Numbered from the stretch's first letter, positions 25,039 through 35,323 are shown. The stretch is 47,742 bases of DNA from a candidate division KSB1 bacterium (GCA_034506395.1 JAPDPQ010000037.1:1-47742); one strand, 5' to 3'. The notes: generated by a model not told the origin, from the sequence alone. Numbers and translations: made by a program.

Positions 25039-27846
25039 ATGGAGTTGGACAAGCGTTTGAATAAGGTATTCGCTGCTTTCGTCTTGTTATTTTCACTGGT
25101 CATTTATTTGAGAACGATCGCACCAACTGTCTCATTTTGGGATTGCGGCGAGTTTATCGCCTGCTCGCGTATCCTGGGCATTCCGCATCCCCCTGGCGCG
25201 CCGCTTTACATCCTGATCGGACGTATTTTCAGTATGATCCCTTTTGTCCCAAATATCGCTTTGCGCGTGAACGTCATTTCATCGCTTTCCAGCGCTTTAA
25301 CCGTGATGTTCGCTTATTTGGTCATCGTTCGTTTGATCACCATGTTCCGTGGGAAACCCAAAGATAGTTCCGATCGAATCATCCTTTATTCCAGCGGTGT
25401 GATCGGCGCACTGGCTTTCGCTTTCACCGATAGTTTCTGGTTCAATGCGGTGGAAGCCGAGGTCTATGCCATCAGTATGTTATTCACTTCTCTGGTCGTC
25501 TGGCTAATGCTGGTTTGGTGGGAAAAAGCGGACGACCCGCATAGCGACCGCTATCTCCTGATGATCGCTTACTTGACCGGCCTTGCTATTGGTGTCCATT
25601 TGCTGATGATATTAGCGTTACCAGCGATGATGTTTGTCGTCTATTTCAGAAAATATCCTCGATTAGAATGGCGGTCATTTTGGATTTTTTTAGGGGTTCT
25701 GGCGTTGGGATTCTTTGCCATTTACCCAGGAATTGTCAAGTGGATTCCAAACTTTGCGCTCTTTTTGAAGCGACAAACCGGGGGTGCAGTCACTGGTTTG
25801 TTTTTCTTCGCTGCCATCGTCGCCGTTGTGGCCTTGATTGCCTGGGCATTCAATAATAAAAAACGAATTACATTCCTTGCTTTAACATCTTTTTTGCTGA
25901 TTTTACTCGCTACCTCCAGCTACCTGGCCATTTATATTCGATCGAATTTGAATCCCGAGATTGATGAAAACGACCCAGAAAATATGGAGAACATGGTCAG
26001 CTATCTCAATCGTGAACAATATGGCGATTGGGGCATCTTTCCGCGACGCTATCCCGGCTTGCTTTCTCAGCCTGAATTCGAACGAAGATTCCCGTATAGC
26101 AATTATCGAACCTACAATCTGGGCCGACAGCTCGATTTTCTCTGGAATTACCAGATCAAAGAGATGTATCTCCGATATTTCGGATGGCAATTCATCGGCC
26201 ATGGCACGACGTTGGATGAAGAAGGCCGTATCAAGGAAAATTTCAGCTTATTGGGACTGTTAGGAATCCCATTCTTAGTTGGGATCATCGGCATGGTCTA
26301 TCATTTTTCAAAGGACTGGAAGCATGCGTCGGTGATTTTGATGTTGTTCATTATGACCGGGATAGCGATCGTCATCTATTTGAATCAGGAGGATCCTCAG
26401 CCACGGGAGCGAGACTATGTCTATGTCGGCTCATTTTTTGCCTTCGCGCTCTGGATCGGCATTGGCGTATCGGCGATCACCGATTATTTCAAGAAACTCA
26501 GCCAAAAATTTAAACCTTGGGCGAAAATAGCCATGCTTGCTGCGGTGGTGTTATGCCTGTTTTTTATTCTGCCGATCAATTTATTAGCTCATAATTTTGA
26601 ATCCCATGATCGCACCGGCGAATATGTGGCTTATGATTATTCTTATAACATTCTGCAAAGTTGCGAGCCGCACGGGATCTTGTTTACCAATGGAGATAAC
26701 GACACCTTCCCATTATGGTATTTGCAGTTCGTGGAGGGAATTCGGAAGGATGTCCGCGTCGTCAATCTGAGCCTTTTGAATACCCATTGGTATATTAAGC
26801 AATTGCGCGACCAAGAACCTCGGGTGCCGATTAGCTTAAGTGACTGGCAGATCGATCGGATGGAGGCGGAATATTGGCCAGAGCCCAAAACCGTCCGCCT
26901 CGATGTGCCTCGCGAAGCTTACTTGCGCGACATTGGGGAGAGCGTCGAGCGAAAGCCATTGATGCAGAACATTGAAGAGCATCCACAGATCGTTTTCGAT
27001 TTGAAGCCGACCCTGGATAATGTGGCTATTCGGGTCCAGGATAAAATGATCCTCAATATTATCGCCACCAACCGTTTTCAGAAGCCGATCTATTTTGCCC
27101 TGACGGTCTCTTCAGATAATCAGCTCAATCTCCAGGATTATCTGCGAATGGATGGACTGGTATTTAAGTTGGTCACTTATCCGACGAAAGATCTGCCGCT
27201 TTCTCCGACCCATTTGCGAGCTAACTTGCTCGAGAAATTTCAATATCGCAATCTGAATAATCCCAATGTCTACTTCAACGAAAATATCAAGGGATTATTG
27301 CGCAATTATCAGGGCGCCTTTTTCCAATTGGCGCAGTTCTATCTCCGCGAGCGCATGCATGATGATATGACTACAGTATTGGATAAATTGCAAACGATCA
27401 TGCCCGATACCGTCATCCCTATTCGCAAAGAACTCCAATTTCAGATCGGGCGAATGTACTATTTTGCTGGTCAGCATGATAAATTCAAGGCAATTCTCTT
27501 GAAATTGATCGCACGCAACGATGTACCGATTGATGAAAAACTTCAATACGCTGAGATCTTCGTCCAAGCCTATCCTAATGAGGCTCAAACGGTAATAAAA
27601 TTGGTTCAAAATTTAAATCAAGCGTATCCATCATTTCAGGACGCATATTACTGGTTGGCGCGCCAATACATCAACGCTAAGGATTATCAGAACGGAATTG
27701 ATATATTGAATAAATGGTTGCTGCGAAACCCGAACGATAAAAGCACTGCTGCACAAATCGAACAACTGAAAAAGATAATGGAGACAGCACCAAAGGATAC
27801 TGCGCCACACATGCCCACAGAATCGGATACTGCCTCTCAAAATTGA
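25039..27846 (+). CDS. DUF2723 polytopic glycosyltransferase-like protein, copy 1
   Basis: The 935 residues comprise an N-terminal polytopic membrane part of about ten helices and a soluble C-terminus ending in TPR-like helices (YYWLARQYINAKDYQNGIDI). Family motifs are clear: IAPTVSFWDCGEFIACSRIL and GIPHPPGAPLYILIGRIFSM in the first loop, with the acidic D and E expected at a GT-C active site, DPQPRERDYVYVGSFFAFAL, and LFTNGDNDTFPLWYLQF. DUF2723 proteins resemble protein O-mannosyltransferases and are abundant in Bacteroidota. GGAGG lies nine bases before the ATG. It probably adds sugar from a polyprenyl carrier to exported proteins or surface glycans. A close paralogue follows directly. Confidence 0.88.
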   Translation: MELDKRLNKVFAAFVLLFSLVIYLRTIAPTVSFWDCGEFIACSRILGIPHPPGAPLYILIGRIFSMIPFVPNIALRVNVISSLSSALTVMFAYLVIVRLITMFRGKPKDSSDRIILYSSGVIGALAFAFTDSFWFNAVEAEVYAISMLFTSLVVWLMLVWWEKADDPHSDRYLLMIAYLTGLAIGVHLLMILALPAMMFVVYFRKYPRLEWRSFWIFLGVLALGFFAIYPGIVKWIPNFALFLKRQTGGAVTGLFFFAAIVAVVALIAWAFNNKKRITFLALTSFLLILLATSSYLAIYIRSNLNPEIDENDPENMENMVSYLNREQYGDWGIFPRRYPGLLSQPEFERRFPYSNYRTYNLGRQLDFLWNYQIKEMYLRYFGWQFIGHGTTLDEEGRIKENFSLLGLLGIPFLVGIIGMVYHFSKDWKHASVILMLFIMTGIAIVIYLNQEDPQPRERDYVYVGSFFAFALWIGIGVSAITDYFKKLSQKFKPWAKIAMLAAVVLCLFFILPINLLAHNFESHDRTGEYVAYDYSYNILQSCEPHGILFTNGDNDTFPLWYLQFVEGIRKDVRVVNLSLLNTHWYIKQLRDQEPRVPISLSDWQIDRMEAEYWPEPKTVRLDVPREAYLRDIGESVERKPLMQNIEEHPQIVFDLKPTLDNVAIRVQDKMILNIIATNRFQKPIYFALTVSSDNQLNLQDYLRMDGLVFKLVTYPTKDLPLSPTHLRANLLEKFQYRNLNNPNVYFNENIKGLLRNYQGAFFQLAQFYLRERMHDDMTTVLDKLQTIMPDTVIPIRKELQFQIGRMYYFAGQHDKFKAILLKLIARNDVPIDEKLQYAEIFVQAYPNEAQTVIKLVQNLNQAYPSFQDAYYWLARQYINAKDYQNGIDILNKWLLRNPNDKSTAAQIEQLKKIMETAPKDTAPHMPTESDTASQN

Positions 27847-27857
27847 CGAGGAAACTG

Positions 27858-30590
27858 ATGGAACATAAACATTGGGTGCATCGGGTAGTTGCCTTTGGCG
27901 TTTGGGTGAGTTCTTTGGTGACCTATCTTCTCACCATCGCTCCGACAACGTCATTTTGGGATTGCGGGGAATTTATCACTTGCGCTTATATTCTTGGGGT
28001 GCCACATCCGCCAGGCGCCCCATTCTATATTTTATTGGGACGGATCTTCAGCATGATCCCATTGGCCTCCGATATTGGGCTCCGCGTCAATATTATTTCG
28101 GCCATCGCAACGGCGTTCACCACAATGCTCACCTATCTGATCATTGTTCGGCTGATTAGATTCTGGCGTCCTAAGCTCGATCGGCTGGAGGATCTGCTCA
28201 TCGTGTACGGCGGAAGTGCGCTGGGAGCATTAGCGTTCGCTTTCTCTGAAACGTTGTGGTTTAACGCGGTCGAAGCTGAAGTCTATGCCATCAGTACCCT
28301 GTTCACTGTGCTGGTCTTCTGGTTGATTTTAGTATGGCATCAGCACGCAGAATCACCAGATAGCGACAAATATATCTTAATAATCGCCTATTGCATCGGT
28401 CTCGCAATAGGGGTTCATTTGCTCAACATCTTGGCGATCCCAGCGCTTTGCTTCATTTTCTTCAGCCGCAATCAGATGCTGAAATTGCGCGATCTCCTGG
28501 TGTTTATCACAATTGCCCTCGGTACGGCGTTCATAAGTCTGGCCATTTACATCCATACCAAACAACTGCTGTTCGCGCTGATCATCCCCATCGTGGTCAG
28601 TATAGCCATTGCGAGAAAGCGGCATCAATTTCCGATGCAATTTCGATTGTTGGTCTTCAGCCTGGTGGCTCTGGGAATCCTTGGTGTTGTCTATCCTGGG
28701 ATCGTCAAATGGCTCCCTAATTTTGTTTTGCTCCTGAGTCGACAATTTGGCAGTCGCTTTGTGCTGATCTGGTCATTTACATCAGTGTTGGCTTTATTGT
28801 TAGCCATCGCGCTCTTGATCCATCTCAAAAAGCGCACTTTAATGATCATATTAACATCTTTGCTTTTGATCCTCCTTGGTGCTTCTACTTATACCAGCGT
28901 CTATCTGCGCTCCCAGTTGAATCCCGCCATCGACGAGAACGATCCAGAGACGCTTGAAAATCTGGTGAGCTACATTAACCGGGAACAGTATGGGGATTGG
29001 AGCTATGTGGAACGTCGCGCCCCATTATGGGAATATCAGATCAAAAAGATGTATTTGCGCTATTTGTTCTGGCAGTATTTCGGAAAGGGGACGATCCGCG
29101 ATGCGCAAGGGTTAATAAAAGAGACCGTGAGCTGGCGAGGTTTATGGGGCATTCCGTTCTTATTGGGAATGATCGGCATGTTCCATCATTTTGTGAAAGA
29201 CCGGCATCGGGCGATCGCTGTGTTGCTGCTCTTTTTGATGACTGGGCTGGCAATTGTGCTCTATTTGAACCAAACCGATCCGCAGCCTCGCGAGCGAGAC
29301 TATGTTTACGTAGGTTCATTTTTTGCCTTTGCGCTATGGATTGGGATTGGCTGTGCAAGCGGGTTAGAGGCCCTTTCAAGAAAATTGCATGGTCTCTCTG
29401 CTGATCGACGCACAGCGCTGTTGGCTTTGGCATTCGCCTTGTTGGTTCTCCTCGTCCCGATCAAAATGCTGGCATTTAATTTTCATCAACAGGATCGCAG
29501 CGGCAATTATGTGGCATTTGATTACTCCTATAATTTGCTCCAGAGCTGTGAGCCGGATGCGATCTTGTTTACCAATGGTGATAACGATACTTTTCCGCTC
29601 TGGTTTTTGCAATATGTGAAGCAAATCCGACGCGACATCCGAGTGGTGAATTTGAGCCTTTTGAATACACCCTGGTACATCAAGCAATTGCGCGACCAGG
29701 AACCGCGCGTGCCAATTAGTTTGAAAGATGTGGAAATCGATCAATTAACCCCAATCTTTTGGCCTGAATCGAGGATCATCAAAATTCCAGTGCCGCCTGA
29801 AGTATATCAGCAGGAACTTCAGGAGTTGGAGCATCGAACTGAATTTGTCAAAAAAGCGAAAGAAGAGCCCCCTGAGATCATCTTTGAATTGGGGCCAACT
29901 TTTATTGGCAAGGCGATCCGCATCCAGGACTGGATGGTGCTGAACATCATCGCCACAAATCAATTTCGAAAGCCGATTTACTTTGCTGTCACGGTCTCCC
30001 GCGAAAGTATGCTCAATCTATCCGATTACTTGCGGATGGATGGCCTGGCTTATAAGTTGGTCACCTACCCTGGTCAGGAAATTTCGCCTGCACGTTTGCG
30101 CCGCAACCTGTGCGATGTGTTTCAATATCGAAATCTGGACAACCCTCGGGTCTATTATGATGATAGCACCATTGGTCTGCTGATGAATTATCGCATTGGA
30201 TTTTTACGATTAGCTTATTTCTACCATCGGGAGAAGATGCATCAAGATTTGGTGGCAACTCTGGATGCCATGCAGCAGCGCATTCCGCCCGCGATTATCC
30301 CTTTGCCCGACCCACGAATTGCGTTGACGATCAGCGGGATGTATCTGGATGCTGGACATCCCACCAAAGCCGAACAAATCATTTTAGACTTGCTGGACCA
30401 GCAACCTGATTTTATGAACGCCTATTATCTTCTGTTTAATATCTATGCCGAAACGCGCAATCATGAGGCCGGCATCCTCATGGCCCGTCGATTATTAGCC
30501 AGGGACCCCAATAATGCAACGGCCAAATTTTGGTTATCCCGATTCGAATCGATGAACCAACAAACTCAAGATACTTTGCATAACAATTAG
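27858..30590 (+). CDS. DUF2723 polytopic glycosyltransferase-like protein, copy 2
   Basis: This paralogue of the preceding gene has the same order: TIAPTTSFWDCGEFITCAYI, VPHPPGAPFYILLGRIFSMI, DPQPRERDYVYVGSFFAFAL, LFTNGDNDTFPLWFLQYV, and C-terminal helical repeats with a shorter tail. In the middle it lacks roughly 30 residues present in copy 1 (between REQYGDW and YQIK) and has a different extra hydrophobic stretch near residues 215-265. ATG 27858 is chosen because GAGGA (27848-27852) precedes it by five bases; the TTG at 27843 would overlap the upstream stop. Keeping both copies suggests different acceptors or sugars, which cannot be told from sequence. Confidence 0.88.
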   Translation: MEHKHWVHRVVAFGVWVSSLVTYLLTIAPTTSFWDCGEFITCAYILGVPHPPGAPFYILLGRIFSMIPLASDIGLRVNIISAIATAFTTMLTYLIIVRLIRFWRPKLDRLEDLLIVYGGSALGALAFAFSETLWFNAVEAEVYAISTLFTVLVFWLILVWHQHAESPDSDKYILIIAYCIGLAIGVHLLNILAIPALCFIFFSRNQMLKLRDLLVFITIALGTAFISLAIYIHTKQLLFALIIPIVVSIAIARKRHQFPMQFRLLVFSLVALGILGVVYPGIVKWLPNFVLLLSRQFGSRFVLIWSFTSVLALLLAIALLIHLKKRTLMIILTSLLLILLGASTYTSVYLRSQLNPAIDENDPETLENLVSYINREQYGDWSYVERRAPLWEYQIKKMYLRYLFWQYFGKGTIRDAQGLIKETVSWRGLWGIPFLLGMIGMFHHFVKDRHRAIAVLLLFLMTGLAIVLYLNQTDPQPRERDYVYVGSFFAFALWIGIGCASGLEALSRKLHGLSADRRTALLALAFALLVLLVPIKMLAFNFHQQDRSGNYVAFDYSYNLLQSCEPDAILFTNGDNDTFPLWFLQYVKQIRRDIRVVNLSLLNTPWYIKQLRDQEPRVPISLKDVEIDQLTPIFWPESRIIKIPVPPEVYQQELQELEHRTEFVKKAKEEPPEIIFELGPTFIGKAIRIQDWMVLNIIATNQFRKPIYFAVTVSRESMLNLSDYLRMDGLAYKLVTYPGQEISPARLRRNLCDVFQYRNLDNPRVYYDDSTIGLLMNYRIGFLRLAYFYHREKMHQDLVATLDAMQQRIPPAIIPLPDPRIALTISGMYLDAGHPTKAEQIILDLLDQQPDFMNAYYLLFNIYAETRNHEAGILMARRLLARDPNNATAKFWLSRFESMNQQTQDTLHNN

Positions 30591-30609
30591 TGAACAATCA
30601 TTCAATATT

Positions 30610-31599
30610 GTGACGAGTCTTTATCGAGTGATAAAAAAAATACTGATCCCTTTTATCAAAGTCCTGGTGAGCTTGACGCTCATCGTCCTGTTGTTATCCA
30701 AGCTTGGATTGCATCAAGTAGCCGCCCAATTGTCAGTAGCAAATCTCTGGTGGATCGCGCTTGCCACGTTGTTGTTTATAGCCAGCAACCTATTGGGTTC
30801 AATCCAGTGGTTCTGGCTATTGAAAAGTCAAGCCGTAGATATCCCGCTAAGCCGAGTGATCGCTTATTACCATGTCGGCCTATTCTTTAATAATTTTCTT
30901 ATCGGCTACGTTGGTGGCGACGCCATTCGTATCTTTGACATCTCCAGACATTCCGGCAATTCATCGCTGGCTATTTCCACAGTGCTCATGGATCGCTTGA
31001 TCGGATTTGTCATGCTGACCACGTTAGCGCTCGTTGCAGGGGTACTGTGGCATAGCATCTTTCAGTCGGATACCATTCTCCTGGTTCTCGGTGCGATCTT
31101 ATGTTGCTGGCTCTTTTCATTTGTGGTGCTATTTCATGAGAGATTTGCCCGGCGTATCAGTTGGATTTTTCGGCTCCTTTTGCCTGTTCGACTCAAAAAG
31201 AAAATGAAACAAGTCTATGTGAGCATCAACTCGTTTAAAAACGAACAAAAATTATTGGTTCAGGTGCTGATTGTGTCGGCTGCAATTCAAACGCTCCGGA
31301 TTGTGGTCCACTATTATGCGGCATTAGCCGTTGGGATTAACGTACATCTCAAATATTTTTTCATTTTTGTGCCAGCTATTGCCCTCTTATCCAGTCTGCC
31401 GATCTCCATCGGAGGAATTGGCATTCGAGAGACCAGTGGGGTCGCGCTGTTTTCCCAGATCAATTCAATCCCGGCTGAGGCGATCGTGGCAATGGAATTT
31501 CTATCCTATCTCATCGGATTGCTGGCCACTATCCCCGGGGGATTGATCTTTATGTTTAGGCCCGAGAGAATCCCGTCGGATCAGAACGATCAGCTATAA
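30610..31599 (+). CDS. Flippase-like / LPG synthase TM-family (UPF0104) membrane protein
   Basis: The ~329-residue product has about eight hydrophobic segments and the features of the lysylphosphatidylglycerol-synthase transmembrane family: SLTLIVLLLSKLG near the start, ALATLLFIASNLLGSIQWFW, VGLFFNNFLIGYVGGDAIRI (the GGDA/R element), VLMDRLIGFVMLTTLALVAG, and LLSSLPISIGGIGIRETSGV near the end. Members are thought to move lipids or lipid-linked sugars. The start is a GTG at 30610 with no clear Shine-Dalgarno. It follows copy 2 of DUF2723 after 19 bases, consistent with a glycan-assembly operon. Confidence 0.87.
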   Translation: MTSLYRVIKKILIPFIKVLVSLTLIVLLLSKLGLHQVAAQLSVANLWWIALATLLFIASNLLGSIQWFWLLKSQAVDIPLSRVIAYYHVGLFFNNFLIGYVGGDAIRIFDISRHSGNSSLAISTVLMDRLIGFVMLTTLALVAGVLWHSIFQSDTILLVLGAILCCWLFSFVVLFHERFARRISWIFRLLLPVRLKKKMKQVYVSINSFKNEQKLLVQVLIVSAAIQTLRIVVHYYAALAVGINVHLKYFFIFVPAIALLSSLPISIGGIGIRETSGVALFSQINSIPAEAIVAMEFLSYLIGLLATIPGGLIFMFRPERIPSDQNDQL

Positions 31600-31865
31600 A
31601 AAATTGAAACCGCGGAACCCGTTCTGAATTATATTAAAAAAGTTAAGTGGGTCCGACCATTTTTTGAAAAAATTGTGAACGTCGAATTCAAAAAGCAATC
31701 ACAAAGGCCACCGGGCAAGATAGATGGAATTATCTTTTGATGAGGTCTTTGATTTTCCCTGAAGTATTTTACAAAATTCATCTAAGCGAGGCATCATCAA
31801 GAATCTGCTTTCGAAAGATCCGTTTAAGAAATTTAGATGATCTTAGCAAATGAGGAGAGATGAAA

Positions 31866-32915
31866 ATGAGAATGAGAAAACTATTTTTCATCATATTCAA
31901 ATTCACCATGCTGGTTGGCATTATTATGCTCGGCGCCTGCATCAGGTCCAAGGCCCCGCTGGGTGTCGATCACGAGATCCGCGTGGTGGCTGATTCAACC
32001 GTGTGGAATCAAACAGCGCCATTATTGCGAGAAATTTTTGAACGCGTCGAATATAATCCCCAACCGGAGAAATATTATATCTTGATTCCAACGGATATGA
32101 ATAATTTCAAGCGGTTTAAAAATATCCTTTTCATATCTACTTTGGATGCAACGGATGAAATATCGCAAAGTATCAATGCCAGCCTCAGCGAGGAGCACAA
32201 AAAAAAGATCGCTGCAGGCAATTTGATCTTTGTCTCCAAAGAACAATGGGCAAGTCCCCAGTTGGTTATGTTTCTTATTGGCCCTGATATAAACACCCTC
32301 AAGGATCGAATCGAAAACTTGCAGGCTGAGATCTTTTACCAATTCGAGGACTACTGGAATAAATTTCATGAAGCCACGCTTTACAAGTACAAAGAGCTGA
32401 AGGACGTTGAGCGCCATTTGCTTCGCAATTATGGATGGACGATTCGATTGCCGATCGATTTTAGACCCGAGCTCCAATCGGCCAGTGATCGTTTTATCAT
32501 GTTTAAACGTCAGCCACCATTGCGCTGGATGTCCGTCTTCTGGATCGATGCGACCGATCCTTCGATTATCACCAAGGAATGGTGCATTGCGAAACGAAAT
32601 GAGATCGGCAGAAAATTTTATGAAAACGAGATCGTCGAAGAACAATATGAACAAGTCATTGCCGAGGAAGTCGTTTTCTTAAATCGGCGTGCGATGAAAC
32701 TGAAAGGTCTATGGAAAAGCGAAGAAAAGGTAGCCGGCGGTCCATTCCGCATGTATTGCTTTTTCGATCAACCAACCGCTCGGATTTATTTTATTGATAT
32801 GCATGTCTTTTCTCCAGATTTCAGGCTCCGAAAAATGCATTATCTCCGCCAAATGGATATTATTGCCAAAACCTTTAAAACAAATTTGGAGATCAAATTG
32901 GAAGACATAAAATGA
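31866..32915 (+). CDS. DUF4837-family lipoprotein
   Basis: A lipoprotein signal ends at VGIIMLGAC. The mature protein has the DUF4837 layout: EIRVVADSTVWNQTAPLLRE at the start, EKYYILIPTDMNNFKRFKNI, then a C-terminal half with LPIDFRPELQSASDRFIMFK and GPFRMYCFFDQPTARIYFID. This family is characteristic of Bacteroidota-type genomes and has no known function; it is probably periplasmic-facing. Of three clustered ATGs, 31866 is best placed after GAGGAG (31852-31857) at eight bases; 31860 would be only two bases away. The 266 bases before it look empty. It may be transcribed apart from the glycan genes. Confidence 0.85.
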   Translation: MRMRKLFFIIFKFTMLVGIIMLGACIRSKAPLGVDHEIRVVADSTVWNQTAPLLREIFERVEYNPQPEKYYILIPTDMNNFKRFKNILFISTLDATDEISQSINASLSEEHKKKIAAGNLIFVSKEQWASPQLVMFLIGPDINTLKDRIENLQAEIFYQFEDYWNKFHEATLYKYKELKDVERHLLRNYGWTIRLPIDFRPELQSASDRFIMFKRQPPLRWMSVFWIDATDPSIITKEWCIAKRNEIGRKFYENEIVEEQYEQVIAEEVVFLNRRAMKLKGLWKSEEKVAGGPFRMYCFFDQPTARIYFIDMHVFSPDFRLRKMHYLRQMDIIAKTFKTNLEIKLEDIK

Positions 32916-33141
32916 GCTTTAATTTTGAGGGATCATTGACATTCAAATTATGATGAAGAACCAGGCATGCTAAATGGAAGAGTCGATCAACTCGTTCTCA
33001 AATCGCAAATTGCTCGATCGTTTCCGAGCCGAAAAAGCAACTTTGTCAAATCAAAAAGAGAACGATTTCGGTCTATAGATTGACCTGAGTGAAAAATCAA
33101 ACCGAGAACAGAGCCTGAGGAAGGTTAAAGGAAAAAATTGC

Positions 33142-34368
33142 CTAACCTTCAGCAATGACACGAGGGGATGGCAAATGGAGCACTTCGAAATTTTGGTTAT
33201 CGCCGTGCTGAAGGATTGGGTCTGTTTCAATCGCCAGAAATTCTTCCACTTCGGTGAGATATAAAAAACCGCCAAGATAATAGTCACCCATTCCAAAGAT
33301 CGGAGCAAATCGAATTTGAACTTTTTGCTTGTTGATGAGAGCATTAAATGCAATGGAATTGAATCGGATCCCCGTTCTGATGTTGTTCAATCCCTCGGTT
33401 AACCATTGAATCCCGTCGCCCAACGGCAGATCCAGAATCGATTGATTTAGCAATTCAGCTCGGCGTTTTCCAATAATCATCTCTGCCGCCAAATTGGAAA
33501 ATATGATACGATGCTCAGCATTGCAGAAGAGGATCCCATCCGATAGACCACTGAGCAATTGCTCTAATAAGCTCTTATTAGAGAATACTTGACCGATCAC
33601 AGAAGGTACCGCGGCGGTTTTCTGGAGCGTAAGAACCGCGTATTCAACCTCATCTTGCTGGTTTCGAATGGGACCGGCACGCACTGAAAACTTTCCAATC
33701 TGATCATCCCCTTCTTTCGTTGTTTGCAAGTAACTCCCAGAGCGAATGACTTCATGTATCAGACAAGTAAGCTCATCTTTTTTACATGATTCAAAATAGT
33801 CACCCAGCACTTCGCAACACATTTTCCCCAATACTTTAGAGCTTGATTTTCGAAACTGTTTGAAGAAAGCCTCATTTGCGGCCACGACTTGCATTTGTTT
33901 ATTGATGATTAAAATTGGTTCAAAAGCAGCTTGAATGGTTGGGAGCAGATATGGAGCTTTTTCTTCAATTTCTGGGAGCGCAAAGAGAAGCTGTTCCTCA
34001 GTACGATTCTCGTTTTTTTCGGTTTTAAGCAGCGCAATTAGTTTATCAATGAAGTTCGGATTTTTGGTAAGACACGTCAAATATTTACCCGTCTCCCCAA
34101 TGGTTTCTTCCAAGTGACCTTTGGGAGAAAGAAACACGAGTTTAGCGCCATTGCATCGGCCGATTATATCTCGGATCATGTCCCTTGTGGATGTGATGCC
34201 ATCGCTAATATCCATCACAACGGCATCGCATTGTGCAAAATTAGAACGATACCAACTTTCCCGAACTGAAATAGCAAAATCGATCTGCAGTTGCGGGATT
34301 TCCTTCATTAGCCTGTCCTGAATTTGTTCTACCTCGCAGTAGCGAAAACCAATGAGCAAAAGTTTCAT
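33142..34368 (-). CDS. Receiver-like plus double-PAS regulatory protein without output domain
   Basis: The N-terminal ~115 residues resemble a response-regulator receiver (KLLLIGFRYCEVEQIQDRL, DAVVMDISDGITSTRDM, AKLVFLSPKGHLEETIGE), with an Asp at the phospho-acceptor strand. Two PAS domains follow: one with FEPILIINKQMQVVAANEAF (Cys pair in GKMCCEVLG) and another with LSDGILFCNAEHRIIFSNLA and AEMIIGKRRAEL. There is no kinase, HTH, GGDEF or other output domain, so it probably signals by protein contact. ATG 34368 is preferred over a TTG at 34398; no ribosome binding site is strong. It lies downstream of the THEP1-like gene with a 355-base gap. Confidence 0.72.
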   Translation of the reverse strand: MKLLLIGFRYCEVEQIQDRLMKEIPQLQIDFAISVRESWYRSNFAQCDAVVMDISDGITSTRDMIRDIIGRCNGAKLVFLSPKGHLEETIGETGKYLTCLTKNPNFIDKLIALLKTEKNENRTEEQLLFALPEIEEKAPYLLPTIQAAFEPILIINKQMQVVAANEAFFKQFRKSSSKVLGKMCCEVLGDYFESCKKDELTCLIHEVIRSGSYLQTTKEGDDQIGKFSVRAGPIRNQQDEVEYAVLTLQKTAAVPSVIGQVFSNKSLLEQLLSGLSDGILFCNAEHRIIFSNLAAEMIIGKRRAELLNQSILDLPLGDGIQWLTEGLNNIRTGIRFNSIAFNALINKQKVQIRFAPIFGMGDYYLGGFLYLTEVEEFLAIETDPILQHGDNQNFEVLHLPSPRVIAEG

Positions 34369-34723
34369 CGAAAACCCGAAGTTTGATGTGAGTTGCAAAA
34401 AACATTGGAATTGCCAACCAAGGAGCAGTACTAAGAAGCAATGATATTCAATAAATTATCGGGCACAAAAAATAATTCGCTTTCTAAGTCCAGCATGTCA
34501 ATATAATGAATCGCTTGTTCTTTTTCAAGCTTATTTCTAAAAATTAACGAATATGAATAATAGCCAAAGATAATAATCAGTTAGCAATGGAAATTTTGAT
34601 GATTTTGCCCATGACTAAACTGAGTAATTGCTGGCCTGCAAGATCAATGTTGTTAATATTTTTTTAAGATTTTTGAAGCGCCGTAAGAAAAGGGCCTGGG
34701 ACTACAAATTTGGAAGAGGATGT
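34369..34723. other. 355-base AT-rich gap between two minus-strand genes
   Basis: The region presumably holds the promoter of the PAS gene. I see runs of A/T but no hairpin with a U-tract, no tRNA and no credible small gene. Confidence 0.35.
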
Positions 34724-35323
34724 TCACTCTTTCAATAGAGAAATAATTTGCCCCGGTATTTGCTCACGGTTGGCAATGGTCACTTCGAAGACATGCGTGT
34801 CAGCTCTAAATCGAAGCATCTGGGCAAACCAGGAGGCACGTTTTTGATAAGCCCCGAGCACGATTCTTTTGGAATTTAAGCATCTTAAAATCATCTGACA
34901 AAAGTGGTGTGCATCTCGTTCCATAAGACCAATTTCATCCATCAGAATGAGATCGCTGTTTGCAAGAGCCTCCGCTAAGCACGTTGCACCAAAATCTTCA
35001 AAAATGCTGATATTATAACGATAGATGTCGAAAAGATTATTCGTATTGAGCTCGACGTGAGCGAAGGTCTTACTCTCGCCAGAGAGTGATTCCAGAATAA
35101 ATCCCTTTTTCACACCATGTTCGATGATTGGAACGGTGCGAAAGCCACCGATTTTTAGTTCCGGAAAAAAAGCGATCACGCGATTTAATATCGTGGTTTT
35201 GCCGCAATGAATCGCCCCAGTCACAAAAATATTTGTTATCTTCAATTTGGTTGACCCTACAATTGACAGAAATCCATACAAGCGAAACCATGGTGAACGA
35301 CCGAAACAGATTTTAAAATCCAT
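34724..35323 (-). CDS. THEP1-like nucleoside-triphosphatase
   Basis: A P-loop (VTGAIHCGKTTILNRVI, residues 34-50), the GGFRTVPI strand seen in the THEP1/NTPase_1 family and a Walker B segment (DLILMDEIGLMER) support a small NTPase of about 175 core residues; the terminal SLLKE fits the family length. Family members hydrolyse nucleoside triphosphates in vitro, and their cellular role is unclear. The ATG at 35323 leaves a 26-residue N-terminal extension not typical of the family; TTG 35245, about nine bases after AGGG, would begin right before the P-loop strand. It lies about 325 bases downstream of the small RNA terminator on the same strand and upstream of the PAS gene. Confidence 0.8.
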   Translation of the reverse strand: MDFKICFGRSPWFRLYGFLSIVGSTKLKITNIFVTGAIHCGKTTILNRVIAFFPELKIGGFRTVPIIEHGVKKGFILESLSGESKTFAHVELNTNNLFDIYRYNISIFEDFGATCLAEALANSDLILMDEIGLMERDAHHFCQMILRCLNSKRIVLGAYQKRASWFAQMLRFRADTHVFEVTIANREQIPGQIISLLKE

